Of a stretch of 64,000 bases of DNA, positions 1-10,832 are shown in pieces (the first letter of the stretch is position 1; the number at the start of each line of letters is the position of its first letter). The stretch is from Coffea arabica (Eukaryota > Streptophyta > Magnoliopsida > Gentianales > Rubiaceae). The notes under the pieces are model-generated. The model was given only the letters and a program-made list of their open reading frames with translations. It was not told where the DNA came from and made no database searches. Made by a program: the position numbers and the translations under genes. The DNA is taken from contig NC_092320.1 of assembly GCF_036785885.1 (NCBI RefSeq), positions 18,291,557 through 18,355,556 of the forward strand, written 5' to 3'.

Positions 1-1370
1 CTTTCCACCCTCACAGGATTTGAGTCGTAAATCTGAGCACTCTAAAAGCTCTCTCCCTTGGCCACTGGATCAATCGAGTGATCATTGCGATGTCCACATT
101 GCTCACTTTTTTTTGTTATTTTTTAATAAGGTCTGTCTAGCTAACGAGTGTCCATTGAACACTTGTTAAGACTTAATTCAGGTAATGATAGATTGAGCGG
201 TGATTAAAGTGTGTTAACTAGTATTCATTGGGCATCCGTTAAAAAAAATCTTTTTTTTTTATAAACGAGAAAATCCATGTTATATTATCAATTTAATAAT
301 GCATTTTTAATTATTTTATTAAATCCTTTTAATTGAAAAGTGCCAGAATCAAATTTTGCATGTACAAGGTTTAAATCCTCTCTCTTGTTGGCCAACTCAT
401 TTTGAATCCATTTTGCTCCCACCGAATGAAGATAAATTTGCATTAATCTTTCATCAAGTGATATCCTTGCATTGTACGGATGAAAATGGGGCCATAATTT
501 ACACTATAATTAAGATTAGAAGACCTCTATATTTAGTCAAATAAAGAATATTATCGTATAATCCTGTAAAGATATCCAACATGGTTCATGATTTGATATG
601 TCTCACAAACTGCCACGTTGCAGAATATATTATTCACATGTAATTGAAACCCCTCAAAAAATAAATAATAAAAAAAAACCACAAAAGTTAAAATGGACTA
701 CGAGGAAAGTACTCCTTAAGTTATTATGGAAAATTCCACATAAACATGCGACTTAAATACCTTTCGACCGACCTAAGGTTGTCCCTTAATTATCAAGATT
801 AACAACTTGCAAACACGTCTAATGACGTTCGGACTGAACATCACTCGCTGTTGCTTTTAATATGTAGCGCGTGTAGTCATCGTTTTGTAGGAATTTTGTT
901 GTTCATTTGCAGGTTTTGTCCTCCAACTTTACAACGGGAACCATTTTGACTCTAACATTCCACACAAAGTGGCACCGAAGTGATACGTCTGCCACAAGGC
1001 CTACCAGTTTCATGACATGAGATTTCTACGAGCATCGCTAGGCCATCTTACATACTATATATAAAGCCAGAGGGAGAGGTTCGTAGTTCGTATAGACAAA
1101 ATCTGTCACTTGATGTTTTGTCAAGTATACTCCTATTTCTTAATGCAATGACATCATTTTAATTACTTGTTTCCCTACAATCGCTTCACATCCTTACATT
1201 TGTTGAATTAATTGTCACTTTAAGTAAAGTATTTTAACGTATAAGTTTTTTAGACATTCAAACAAGTTCATCTAAGATGTGGAGTCAAATTTTAACCACT
1301 AACAACACATAACTATTCTTTTTAAAAACTAATGATGAGATCAAGAAGCTTCTCTCTTAACATCATACGT
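1..1370. other. AT-rich spacer, no gene seen
   Basis: AT-rich intergenic DNA upstream of the tandem repeat array. Only short open frames occur, without splice context or recognisable protein. I see no RNA gene or transposon end here. Confidence 0.5.
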
Positions 1371-1575
1371 ACCTTGATGGCGTCTATATATGCAAAGAAG
1401 CATGAACTCAAACTTAAAACTCATTCTGTATGTAATTGTTACAATTACATTTTTATTGAATATGTACTCTCTTTTCCTTTTTTTTCCTTTCATAAATATG
1501 TACCTTCGTATCACGTGTTTCAATCTCTGAAACATACATCAGCAATATTGTAACGTATAGTTTCTTATTGAATAT

Positions 1576-2135
1576 TGAAGAGGTGATTTTCGTCCCGCTG
1601 GAGTGAGTCACCCGAACTGGAGAAGTATTTTTATCTTGGGCAGCTCTCTTGGACGAGGTCACCTGCTTAGGTTAGACGAGGGGCTGGGTCCCCCGGTATA
1701 ACTCCGAAACTCAAGTTAGTTCGGTTATGAAGAGGTAGTGTAATAGAAGGGAGTAGTGTGTGTTACCAGAAAATTGGTCATCTCCTTTCTCAGTAGAAAT
1801 ATTGAGAATTTATAGGGGAAGAATAGGAGAGAGGGACTGCCTGCACGGGTCCCTAAAGATCTGAGATGGTCAGTGCATCCAGTGGACTTGACCGATCTCT
1901 ATGAAGAGACGTGATGGGACATCCGTCAGGTTCAGGCGGTGTATCAGAGCAGCTTTCTTTCAGGTGTCAGATGTGTCAGGGGTCACATCGAACTTTTCCA
2001 CAGTTATCAGATACTCAAGCGTCACCTCGGCTAACGATCTTAGCCGAAGTGGTAATGAGGTGGATATCAACCTAACAGGTCAGGGCCGAGGTGGCATTTC
2101 AGGAGGTACTCCATAAGCCGAAATGACCATCCTCA
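1576..2135. mobile_element. Solo LTR with 5-bp target duplication
   Basis: A 560-bp block that begins TGAAGAGG and ends CCATCCTCA, giving the TG...CA ends of a long terminal repeat. It is flanked on both sides by AATAT (1571-1575 and 2136-2140). Copies B (near 5431) and C (near 7911) of the host unit have a single AATAT and no insert, so they show the pre-insertion state. The block is more GC-rich than its surroundings and has no gag/pol coding, so I read it as an LTR left after recombination between the two ends of an LTR retrotransposon. Orientation and superfamily cannot be told. Confidence 0.85.
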
Positions 2136-2149
2136 AATATCTTAACCTA

Positions 2150-2334
2150 GAGCCATTTATCTCATTGCAGCGTATGCATCAACACGTGTCATTGTAATGT
2201 ATAATAACTGTTTATGACATTATAATGTATGCATTAACACGTGTCATTTGTAACGTATAGCAATCATATATCTCATTATAACGTATGCATCAACATGTAT
2301 CCATGTAACGTATAATAGCTATTTATCTCATTGT

Positions 2335-2372
<38 letters not shown>

Positions 2373-2400
2373 CATGTGTTATTGCAAACGTATAGTTTTC
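2150..2400 (+). repeat. Minisatellite, ~55-bp period (copy A)
   Basis: Four to five imperfect units of about 55 bp, each with a CTCATTGTAACGTATGCATC-like start and a CACGTGTCATTGTAA-like centre. The same array is at about 5450-5680 in copy B and 7925-8150 in copy C, so it predates the triplication. The A array also includes a (TA)n run. Confidence 0.75.
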
Positions 2401-3737
2401 AACGTTTTTAGTGGCATTAAGCTTTAAAAAATTTTTGGTATGTAATCTAGTATATCTTTCATGATTATCTTATCTAATTAATTCACTTGCAAAAATTATG
2501 AACCTAATGGGTAAATATCTAAATTTTTTTTTACTCATTGTGAGAATTTAAAACTTTAGCACAACCGCATCAATGTCTTCTAAAATGCTTAACTTGTTAC
2601 TTGGAAAAGACTAAGTTACACACAACTAAATTAAATTAATGGAATTCCAAAAAATTTGAAGAATTCCAATGCAACTTCACAAAACCTTGATCTATACTCT
2701 AAATCATATAGTAAACATTGAGGCAAAAGAGCTGTTTCCTTAAAACTGGAAAAGTATCCAGCTAGAAAGGAAAAATGTAATGTTTAAGACATTTGTATGT
2801 ACTATTTCTATATTACTAGTAATAGTTCACGTGCTTTGCATGTGATTATAATATTCTAAACTATATTATTCTTTAGATACTAAAAACTTTTTGTGAAATT
2901 TTGATCATCAACATCATAATATAGTATTTTTATATTATTTATTTTCTTTAACCAATTACTTTTAAAAATTTTATTAAATGGAAAGAGACAAAAAGCACTC
3001 CAATGTAGTTAACATGCCCTTTAGAATTAAATTTGGAACAATGAACCAAACATTTTTTTGATTTATAACTTGAATTCTAACATTTCAAATATTGATAATA
3101 TCATGTTTTACCAAAATTGTTGTACATTCATGATTTTATTACACATAAATCACATTCAGTACAATTTTTCACAAATGAAGAATATAATTAAGCTAAAAAA
3201 TAAACATATATGTAATTTCAATTCTTTGTGTTCTTTCTATTACTATTTTTGTTAATAATGAAGTAATAATGATCCACCACGTAAAGTTTTTTTTTTTACT
3301 TATACATTTTGACATTGAAATTTCATAGATAGAAATAATTAGACTTTTTCCATTTTATTTTCTTTTAATCATATTTTTTAGCACAATCCAATGCAAAGCA
3401 AAAGTAACAAGTCTACTTTTTCATGTGAGTACAATATTTTTGGTTTCAGTATTAGTGTTTTTGATGATCATGGAATTAGAATGAAAATTTTGGCTAAGTA
3501 ACAATTTTAATATTAATTTTTAGTATTGCAGTATTTTATTTTTTCAATAGCCAGCTTTTAATCCATAACCGTTACCATTATTGTCAATTATTAGAATGTA
3601 CTAAATCTGTCTAATTACAACTGTCACTGTAAATGAAATTTACTTAATTTTAAAACTTTACATTTCATAATTGCTACCGTTATTCACTAATATTACAATA
3701 CAATAAATATATGTAATCATTAGAAAAATAAAGAACT

Positions 3738-3917
3738 CATTTTTTTGATCGACGGATAATTGATGGAATTACGAATGGTGTTGGTGTTATTAATTTCTTT
3801 ATAGGAGAAGCTATTAAATTTATAGGTGGCGGGCGTATCTCTTCTTATCTTTTCTTCTATTTAACTTATGTATCTATTTTTTTATTAGTTTTTTTTTATT
3901 ATTTAAATTGGATTTGA
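3738..3917 (+). pseudogene. ndhF: ndhF 3'-end fragment (plastid origin)
   Basis: An open frame of about 59 codons ending in TGA at 3915-3917. The translation contains [15 protein letters not shown] and [13 protein letters not shown], which match the C-terminal end of the plastid NADH dehydrogenase subunit NdhF (NDH complex, thylakoid). The remaining ~700 codons are absent. No premature stop is seen. It is the plus-strand half of the plastid insertion and overlaps the end of the ycf1 frame on the other strand. Confidence 0.88.
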
Positions 3918-4576
3918 TTCCATCGGTTATAATCGAAAAGAGTAGCTACAAGAGTTTTTTCAAAGCGGAAGAGTTCCTTTCTTTTAGCAGCTTTTTTATC
4001 TTTTAATTTCCAATTTTCTTGATTCCCATTCATATTCAGATAAGAATCCTCATAATCATAAAATGGGATATTGTTATAGCCTGTCTCTGTAAAGTGAAAG
4101 TGGAATTCATCCTTTGTTTTTTCCTTTCCATTCACTCGGATTTCTTCCGTTTCATCGATTTTGTTCGAATCCTCTTTTTCTTCCGAAAAAAGGGAAGAAG
4201 AAGGATCTTCTTCGGTGGATCCCTCTTGTTCCTGTTTAGTCCCCTTCATTTCGGAAGTTGTTTCTATTTCTACATCCCCTTCTTCCTCACTTTCCACCCC
4301 TTCTTCCGTTTTTGAGGTTTCTTTCAGTTTCTTAGTAAGAATGGGGGACGGTATTCTGCCTAAATAGTAGACACAGGTAATAAATAAGAGAATACTAAAG
4401 ATCCGAGCCATAAAAATTCTCAATTCTGACACAAGGTACTTATTAGATCGAATGTACTTATTCGATCTAATAGAATGATTTTGCCGTATCCAGACTAATA
4501 CCAATCCAAGCCATTTCATGAATAAAATGTGACCAATTAACCAACCAACAAAACTACTTGTTACAAATAACATCTT
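3899..4576 (-). pseudogene. ycf1: ycf1 (Tic214) fragment, plastid origin
   Basis: A minus-strand open frame of about 225 codons of plastid origin. It has the hydrophobic stretch [18 protein letters not shown], then [20 protein letters not shown], then an acidic Glu/Ser-rich linker with [10 protein letters not shown]. This is the membrane and early linker part of Ycf1/Tic214, a very large plastid envelope protein. The true Ycf1 N-terminus is missing: translation upstream of the Met at about 4574 comes from the nuclear flank. At its 3' end the frame reads into the ndhF side (after DYNRWN), as in the truncated ycf1 copy at the IRb border. There are no frameshifts. Confidence 0.9.
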
Positions 4577-5199
4577 GGGCATCACAAAAAATAATTTGGA
4601 TATCATTCTTCATTTTAAATTTACTCTTATTATAATGATTTTTTTATGATTGGAGATGACTTCTGCATTGCTTGATGGATGGATTTGGTCTGTTCAAACT
4701 AATACAAATGAAGCATTATTATATGTTACGAAAAACAATGTTTGTCTTCCCTTAGATATCAGTGATTTGAATGTTGTCTTTAATATTATTTGAATTGTAT
4801 TTCAGATGTTTTAATTAATTGCTATTCACTTTATATCATTTTATGAACCATTTTCAATTTTTTTCAGTTTTTCTTATTTTGAGGGATTGCTATTAATGAT
4901 AATAATAGCTTGTATGGTGCTATTTCAAATACATCCCATAAATGTTTCTCAAATAATTTCACTGTTTATAACTTGAAGGAGATGTTTCCTTCTAAATAAT
5001 ATGGTATGATGCAATATAATAACTTTTATAATCAATCATTATTTTCTTCTAAGCCACCTACAATTAAGATTGTATAAAATTTTAATCACAAATTAAGAAG
5101 GGCATAATTGAAATGACAAAAAGTAAGATCACAATAGTGCCTACACTTGCACTCCTAAGTACCAAGACTCATGATACTTTTTATATAGTAATGAGATGT

Positions 5200-7688
5200 A
5201 CCTTGTTGCCTTCTATATATGCAAAGAAACACAAATTCATTATATATATATATATATATATATATAGACTTAGAACTCATTTTTAATTTAATTGTTACAA
5301 CTACATTTTTATTGAATATACCGAATATGTACTTTCTTTCTTTTTTTCCATTCACAAATAAGTCTCTCATATCACGTGTTTCAACCTCTGAAACATACAT
5401 CAGCACGTATTATTGTAACGTATAGTTTCTTGTTGAATATCTTAACCCAGAGCCGTTTATATCATTGTAAGGTATGCATCAACACGTGTCATTGTAATGT
5501 ATAATAGCCGTTCATCTCATTATAATGTATGCATTAACATGTGTCATTGTAATGTATAGTAATCGTTTATCTCATTATAACGTATGCATCGACATGTATC
5601 GGTGTAACGTCTAATTGCTGCTTATATCATTGTAACATACACATCAACATGTGTCATTGTAACGTTTAATTTTTCAACTTTTTTTAGTGGCATTGAGCTT
5701 TAAAATTTTTTTGGTATGTCATCTATCTTTCGTGATTATCTTATCTAATTAATTCAGTTGTGAAAATTATGAACCTAATGGGTAAATATCTAATTTTTTA
5801 TACTCATTGTGAGAATTTACAACTTTGGCATAGTCGCATTAGTGTCTTCTAAAATGCTTAACTTGTTACTCAGAAAAGACTTGGTTACATACAACTAAAC
5901 TAAATTAATGGAACTCCATAAAGTTTGAAAAATTCTAATGCAACTTCACAAAAACCTTAATCTATACTCTAAATCGTACAATAAACATCGAGGCAAGGGT
6001 GCAATTTCCTTAAAAATTGAAAATTAACCAGTTAGAAAGGAAAAATGTAATACTTAAGACGTTTGTATGTACTACCTATATATTAATAGTAATAGTTCAC
6101 GTGCTTTGCATGTGATTATACTATTTCAAAATATATTATTTTTTAGGTACTAAAAACCTATTGTGAAATTTTAATAATCAACATCAAAATATACTATTTT
6201 TATGTTATTTATTTTCTTTAACTAGTTACTTTTAAAAATTTTATTAAATGAAAGAGACTAAAAACATTCCAATATAGTTAACATATCCCTTAGAATTAAA
6301 TTTGGAACCATGAACCTAACATTTTTTTTTATTTATAGCTTGAACTCTAACATATCAAATATTGATAATATCATGTTTTACCAAAATTGTTGTATATTCG
6401 TGATTTTATTACGCATAAATCACAATCATTACAATTTTTCATAAATGAAGAATATAATTAAGCTAAAAAATAAACATACATGTAATTTCAATTCTTTGTA
6501 TTCTTTTGATTACTATTTTTGTCACTAATAGAGTAATAATGATCCACCACGCAAAGTTTTGTTTTGGCCTATACATTTTGACAAGTCTACTGTTTTCATA
6601 TGAGTATAATATTTTTGGTTTCAGTATCAGTGTTTTTGATGATCATGGAATTAGAATGAGAATTTTGGCTAATTAACAATTTTAATATTAATTTTTAGTA
6701 TATTGCAGTATTTTATTTTTTCAATAGCCAGTTTTTAATCCATAACTGCTACCATTATTGTCAATTATTGGAATGTACTAAATCTGTCTAAATACAATTG
6801 TCACTGTAAATGAAATTTACTTAATTTTAAAACTTTACATTTCATAATTGCTACCATTATTGACTAATATTGCAATACAATAAATATATGTAATCATTAG
6901 AAAAATAAAGGCATTTTGGGCATCACACAAAATAATTTGGATATCATTCTTCATTTTAAATTTACTTTTATTGTATTGCTTATTTTATCATTGGAGATGG
7001 CTTCTACTTGAATTAATGGACAGATTTGGTTTACTCAAACCAATACAAATGAAGCATTACTATATGTTACCAATAACAATGTTTGTCTTCTCTTGGATAT
7101 CAGTAATTTGGATATTGTCTTTGATATTATTTGAATTGTATTTCAAACTTTTTATTTCATTTGCTATTCACTTTATATCATTTTATGAATCGTTTTCAAT
7201 TTTTTTTCAATTTGTCTTGTTTTGAAGAATTGCTATTAATGATAATAATAGTTTGTATGGTGCTATTTCAAAAAAATTTTCCATTTAATCCTATTATTCC
7301 AATTATAAAGCTGTTATAACGTTTTGTACATTGAAATTTCATTCGGTGTAACATGCAAAATTCTTCTCCTTCTGAATTGGATATGTACAACTTATATAAC
7401 ACATCCGAAAAAAAATTTCTCAAATCATTATGTTTCTCAAATAATTTCACTATTTATAACTTTAAGGAGATGCTTCCTTCTAAATAAATATGTTATGATG
7501 CACTATAGTAGCCTTAATAATCAACCATTATTTTCTTCTAAATCACTTATAATTATGATCATATAAAATTTTAAACACAACTTAAGAAAAACATAATTGA
7601 AATGACAAAAAGTAAGATCACAATAGTGCCTACACTTGCATTCCAAAATACCAAAACTCATGATACTTTTTATATAGTAATGAGATGT
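5200..7688 (+). repeat. Tandem unit, copy B (empty site for A's insertions)
   Basis: Second copy, directly after A. It has the same landmarks in the same order: (TA)n at about 5240-5264, the minisatellite at 5450-5680, and the block ending TGATACTTTTTATATAGTAA before copy C. It lacks the solo LTR (single AATAT near 5431) and the plastid DNA (joined flanks near 6909-6918). About 100 bp found in A (after the TACATTTTGAC motif) is deleted near 6585. Short open frames here are not conserved between copies. Confidence 0.85.
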
Positions 7689-9895
7689 ACCTTGATGGCG
7701 TCTATATATGTAAAGAAGCACGAATTCATTTTATAAATATATTGACTTAAAACTCATTCTATATTTAATTGTTACAACTATATTTTTATTGAATATACTA
7801 TATATGTACTCTTTCCTTTTTTTCCCTTTCACAAATATGTCCCCTCATATTACGTGTTTCAATCTTTGAAACATACATCAGCACATATTATTGTAACATA
7901 TAGTTTCTTGTTGAATATCTTAACCTAGAGCCATTTATCTCATTGTAATGTATACATCAACATGTGTCATTGTAATGTATGATAGCTGTTCATCTCATTA
8001 TAACATATGTATTAACACGTGTCATTGTAATGTATAGTAATCGTTTATCTCACTATAACGTATGCATCAACATGAATCGCGTAATGTATAATTGTTGTTG
8101 ATCTCATTGTAACATATACATCAGCTTGTGTCATTGTATCGTATAGTTTTTCAACATCTTTTAGTGGCATTGAGCTTTAAATTTTTTTGGGTATGTAATC
8201 TATCTTTCATGATTATCTTATCTAACTAATTCACTTACAAAAATTATGAACCTGAAGGGTAAATATCTAATTTTTTTTTACTCATTGTGAGAATTTTCAA
8301 CTTTTACGAAGTCACATTAGTGTTTTCTAAAATGCTTAACTTGTTACTTAGAAAAGACTAAGTTACATACAACTAAATTAAATTAATGGAACTCCAAAAA
8401 GTTTGAAGAATTCTAATGCAACTTCACAAAATCTTGATCTATACTCTAAATCATAGAATAAACATCAAGGCAAGGGAGCTGTTTCCTTAAAAATGGAAAA
8501 GTAACCAACTAGAAAGGAAAATGTAACGTAAAATGAAAAATGTAATGTTTAAGACATTTGTATGTACTACTTTTATATTATTAGTAATAGTTCACGTGCT
8601 TTGCACGTGATTATACTATTTTAAAATATATTATTCTTTAGATACTAAAAACCTATTGTGAAATTTTGATTACCAACATTATAATATAGTGTTTTTATAT
8701 TATTTATTTTTTTTAGCCAATTACTTTTAAAAATTTTATTAAATTAAAAGAGAAAAAAAACATTTCAATGTAGTTAACATGTCCCTTAGGATTAAATTTG
8801 GAATCATGAATCAAACATTTTTTTAATTTATAGCTTAAACTCTAACCTATCAAGTATTGATAATATCATGTTTTACCAAAATTGTTGTATATTCATGATT
8901 TTATTACATATAAACCGCAATTGTTACAATTTTTTATAAATGAAGAATATAATTAAGCTAAAAAATAAACATACATGTAATTTGAATTCTTTGTATTCTT
9001 TTTATTACTATTTTTGTCAATAATGGAGTATAAATGATTTACCACGTAAAATTTTTTGGCTTATAGATTTTGACAATTGAAATTTTATAGATAGAGATAA
9101 TTGTATTTTTCATTTTTCATTTTCTTTTAATCATATTTTTTTCATTTTTCTTTTCTTTTAATCATATTTTTCTTTTTTTATTGCTCTTATTGATAATAAC
9201 ACTTTATATGGTGCTATTTCAAATTTTCTTTTTTCTAGTTTAATACTTCCTTTCTTCCTATTGAAAGTGTTATCCTTTCTATTTTGGGATGTTGCAAAAT
9301 ATTTGTCATGTTTGAAAAATCAAAGTACCTTTAGTTTCTCTTTCCAATATAGTCATTTTTTCTAATCATATACATGTTACCATTCAAATTTAAAATTTAA
9401 ATTTGTGGGGATAAAATTGAAAAGAAAAGTACAAACATCACAATAAAACCACTATTATTAAAAAGTTGGATTCCCCAAATATGATTAAATAATTGGGACG
9501 AAGGAAGTACTGTTATTTCAGTTATAACTGTTTGTCCATTGAAATTTCATTGGGTGCAACATGAAAAATTCTTCTCCTTCTGAATTGGATGTGTACAATT
9601 TATATAACACATCCGAAAACTATTTCTCAAATCATTATGTTTTTCAAATAATTTCATTGTTTATAACTTTAGGGTGATGCTTCCTTCTAATTAAATATGG
9701 TATGACATAATATAGTAACCTTAATAATTAACCATCATCTTCTTTTAAGCCACCTACAATTAAGATTACATGAAACTTTAACCAAGAACATAATTGAAAT
9801 GATAAAAAGTGAGATTATAATAGTGCTTACACTCGCGCGCCAAAGTTTCAGGACTCATGATATTTTTTATAAAGTAATAATAATAATGATACTTC
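7689..9895 (+). repeat. Tandem unit, copy C
   Basis: Third copy. It shares the start, minisatellite (7925-8150) and end blocks of A and B. About 0.7 kb of the middle is missing near 9175, so it says nothing about the plastid insertion. It holds a private Stowaway element at 9246-9507. It ends near the CATGATATTTTTTATAAAGT motif at about 9870, after which similarity stops. Confidence 0.8.
9246..9507. mobile_element. Stowaway-type MITE
   Basis: A 262-bp AT-rich element with inverted ends CTTCCTTTCTTCC / GGGACGAAGGAAG, flanked by TA on both sides (9244-9245 and 9508-9509). Copy B lacks it. The ends and the TA target match Tc1/mariner-derived Stowaway elements. It has no coding capacity. Confidence 0.75.
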
Positions 9896-10832
9896 TTTCA
9901 GGCTAATAGCTGGGTTCAACCATGAATAAATCAAATCTGACAGCAGACCTTTACCACATTGAAAGACTTCAAATTGGGGACAACCTTAAAACGTAAAAAG
10001 CACATAGCATTGGGACCAATATTGAAGAAAGCATGATTGCGGTTCCCACTTCCCACTATAGTCCACCTTTGCTGGCATCCCACCAACCACACAAATCCAA
10101 TTCCCAGCCTGATCAGAAAACCTTGCCGCCATATACTGCCGTTTTAACAGACCCGCGCGAAATAAACGCGCCTGTGTAGAGACTGGAATCCAATACGCCT
10201 CCACAGCAATAGTGCTAGAAAACTCCTGATCCTTGTCAGAAAAGAAAACAAACCGACCGCATCATAATTATATAAAAATATAAGGGGGTATAAAATAAAT
10301 CTCCCAAAACCGTCAAATCTTTGCCAGTTTCGCTTTTGTTTTCTGTCGCTCATTAGAGCAAACGACTCTGTTCCAATCCAACGTGGTTTCGAGGGTAAAA
10401 AAACAAAACAAAACAAAGTTTCCTTTTTCTGATCACTTTCAAAAACCAAACCCCTTCTTCTAAGTCTGCAAAATTAGCCCTTTTTATATATAAATCCAGC
10501 CAATTCAAACTTCACCTGCGTTCTCTGACAAGGATTTTCACCTGGGAAAAAAATTACCCCTTTTGCGCTTTTGTTTTAATATTTTAATATAAAACTTATT
10601 TCTTGGAAGCTTGTGAAGGAAAACCCAGTCACAGTATTCTGTTTCCGTGGAAAAATTCCTTGCTTTCTCGAGTCTTCTGCTGTTCCTGGTAAAATCCCAG
10701 TTACCACAATCTCAAGAAGAAAAGAACCCTTGTGTTTTTTTTTTTTTTTTTTTTAAACTTATTAGGCTTATTTTTGTTGCTTGCTTGATTTTATCTAAAT
10801 TTTCTTTTGCTTTTGCGGGTTGTGAAGTGATC
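9896..10832 (+). promoter_or_regulatory. Upstream and 5'-leader region of the GW-rich gene
   Basis: Spacer between the repeat array and the start codon at 10833. A TATA-like TTTTTATATATAAATCC at about 10478-10494 would place transcription start roughly 300 bp before the ATG. The leader contains a long T run (about 10736-10755). No upstream protein is recognisable; open frames here lack support. Confidence 0.35.

Larger units (their letters stand above)
3732..4576. mobile_element. Nuclear plastid DNA insertion (NUPT): ndhF end + ycf1 5' part
   Basis: About 845 bp of chloroplast DNA. On the plus strand it holds the last codons of ndhF, and on the minus strand an internal part of the N-terminal half of ycf1. 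The two run toward each other and meet near 3917, the usual arrangement at the IRb/SSC border of angiosperm plastomes. Copy B (near 6909-6918) has the same flanks (AATAAAG before and GGGCATCACA after) joined directly, so the breakpoints lie near 3732 and 4573-4576. Both plastid frames are still open, which suggests a fairly recent transfer. It cannot be functional here: both genes are truncated at both ends or their 5' side. Confidence 0.9.
1371..5199 (+). repeat. Tandem unit, copy A (with solo LTR and plastid insertion)
   Basis: First of three head-to-tail copies of a non-coding AT-rich unit. It starts at the shared motif ACCTTGATGGCGTCTATATA and ends at ATAGTAATGAGATGTA, just before copy B. 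Without its two private insertions (1576-2135 and about 3732-4576) it is about 2.4 kb, like B and C. It contains a minisatellite (about 2150-2400), a (TA)n run at about 2338-2370, and long blocks that align with B and C at roughly 85-90% by eye. No coding sequence belongs to the unit itself. Confidence 0.85.

Noticed and set aside
1901-2116. A 71-codon frame in the solo LTR
   Set aside because: LTRs are not coding; no gag/pol motif and no homologue in copies B or C.
3899-4606. Reading the ycf1 frame as a nuclear gene with an N-terminal Met
   Set aside because: The first residues ([11 protein letters not shown]) are translated from the repeat flank shared with copy B; the rest is a truncated plastid gene.
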